Shown here in pieces: positions 63,241 through 64,000 of a DNA stretch of 64,000 bases. The DNA lies in NCBI RefSeq assembly GCF_000192575.1, contig NZ_GL876934.1:253197-317196 (forward strand). Reading direction: 5' to 3'. Numbering within the stretch: position 1 is the stretch's first letter; each line of letters opens with the position of its first letter. A program made the translations under genes and the position numbers. The notes beneath the pieces were generated by a model. That model was not told the origin of the DNA. It did not search any database and was given only the letters and a program-made list of their open reading frames with translations. This stretch comes from Novosphingobium nitrogenifigens DSM 19370 (GTDB taxonomy: Bacteria > Pseudomonadota > Alphaproteobacteria > Sphingomonadales > Sphingomonadaceae).

Positions 63241-64000
63241 ATGCGCATTCCTTTTCGCAAGATGCATGGCCTGGGCAACGATTTCGTCGTGATCGACGCG
63301 CGCGAGCGCGCCGTGGAGATGAGCGCGCGCCGCGCCGCCGCACTCGCCGACCGGCACACCGGCATCGGCTGTGACCAGCTCATCCTGCTCGAACCGTCCG
63401 AAACGGCGGACGTGCGCATGCGGATCTTCAATCCGGACGGCGGCGAAGTCGAGGCTTGCGGCAATGCCAGCCGGGCCGTCGGCCTCTATCTGGGCGGCGA
63501 CAAGCGCATCGAGACGCTGGGCGGCATCATCGCGGCCAGCACCAGTGACACCGGGATCAGCGTCGCCATGGGCCGCCCCAGATTCGGCTGGGACGAAATC
63601 CCGCTCGCCTATCCCATGGACACGCTGACCATGCCGGTCGGCTGGGAAGACCTGGTCGAGCCGGTCGCGGTCAATGTCGGCAATCCGCACGTCATCTTCT
63701 TCGTACCCGACACCCATTCCGTCGATCTTGCCCGCCTCGGCCCGCTGATCGAGAACGACCCGCTGTTCCCCCGCCGGATCAACGTCAACGTCGCGACGCT
63801 CACCGGCCCCGACGCACTCGACTTGCGCGTGTGGGAACGCGCGGCGGGCCTCACCCGCGCCTGCGGCACCGGCGCCTGTGCCTCCGCAATCGCGGCCATG
63901 CGCCGCAAGCTGACCGGGCGGCGCGTCACCGTGACGCTGCCGGGCGGTCCGCTCGTCATCGAATGGACCGATGCGGACGAAATCATCATGACCGGTCCCG
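63241..64000 (+). CDS. dapF: Diaminopimelate epimerase (3' end outside window)
   Basis: Interconverts LL- and meso-diaminopimelate for lysine and peptidoglycan. The first 253 residues are visible. FRKMHGLGNDFVVID at the start, catalytic Cys pair in EACGNASRAVG (first) and TRACGTGACAS (second). The frame is open at the right edge. Divergent from nothing nearby; 69 nt after the GGDEF gene stop. Confidence 0.97.
   Translation, partial: MRIPFRKMHGLGNDFVVIDARERAVEMSARRAAALADRHTGIGCDQLILLEPSETADVRMRIFNPDGGEVEACGNASRAVGLYLGGDKRIETLGGIIAASTSDTGISVAMGRPRFGWDEIPLAYPMDTLTMPVGWEDLVEPVAVNVGNPHVIFFVPDTHSVDLARLGPLIENDPLFPRRINVNVATLTGPDALDLRVWERAAGLTRACGTGACASAIAAMRRKLTGRRVTVTLPGGPLVIEWTDADEIIMTGP

Overview
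The window reads as a piece of an alphaproteobacterial chromosome, most likely Sphingomonadales (Novosphingobium- or Sphingomonas-like). This rests on high GC, frequent GTG/TTG starts, tight 1-4 nt gene overlaps, a large TonB receptor, a DUF748/AsmA-type envelope protein, several c-di-GMP enzymes and a recognisable ffh-rpsP-rimM-trmD-rplS block. I saw no transposase, integrase, phage gene or CRISPR array. The first gene enters across the left edge and dapF leaves across the right edge.

1-25 kb is mixed housekeeping and envelope genes. They are an exported hypothetical, an RTX Ca-binding protein, a glycine-zipper protein with a strong terminator, a serine acetyltransferase, a GTGA-overlapped manC-manA pair, a MASE1-PAS-GGDEF cyclase, a phosphoesterase/cytochrome c/ECF sigma/anti-sigma run, a 1,045-residue DUF748 protein, a PAS-GGDEF-EAL protein, tRNA-Lys with folK running into it, a carbamoylputrescine amidase-type nitrilase, msrA, a porin, a SulP transporter, a ParB-like protein and an HNH protein.

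23.6-39.5 kb is a guanidine (formerly 'urea carboxylase') assimilation island in two minus-strand operons. One is a TonB receptor plus the two carboxyguanidine deiminase subunits. The other is an ABC importer, a biotin-dependent carboxylase and allophanate hydrolase, preceded by a LysR gene. Both operons are preceded by nearly identical 17-bp palindromes (CATAGAT-N3-ATCTATG) at about the same distance from the first start codon, suggesting one regulator. Between the halves lies an unrelated-looking plus-strand trio: an Lgt-like membrane protein, a cysteine-rich radical SAM enzyme of the Tes/COG1964 type and a two-helix membrane protein. The palindrome is also 36 bp upstream of this trio.

39.6-51.8 kb is a quaternary-ammonium island. 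It holds a carnitine dehydrogenase fused to a thioesterase, a BKACE enzyme, an NCS1 permease, an exported alpha/beta hydrolase, an MFS permease and a GlxA/CdhR-type regulator. It also holds a five-gene operon with a zinc-site-less gamma-butyrobetaine-hydroxylase-like oxygenase, a PhnZ/TmpB-like HD oxygenase, a second oxygenase that keeps the zinc site, a class II aldolase and a 2-hydroxyacid dehydrogenase. Three promoters in this island carry the same type of tandem direct repeat with a 21-bp period, 72-83 bp before the start codons. I propose that the regulator controls all three and that the island funnels carnitine, gamma-butyrobetaine and possibly a trimethylammonium phosphonate to glycine betaine.

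51.8-64 kb returns to core genes: asd, an S9 peptidase, rplS-trmD, a serine hydrolase inserted in the ribosomal block, rimM-rpsP-ffh, a GGDEF protein with a decayed EAL domain, and dapF.
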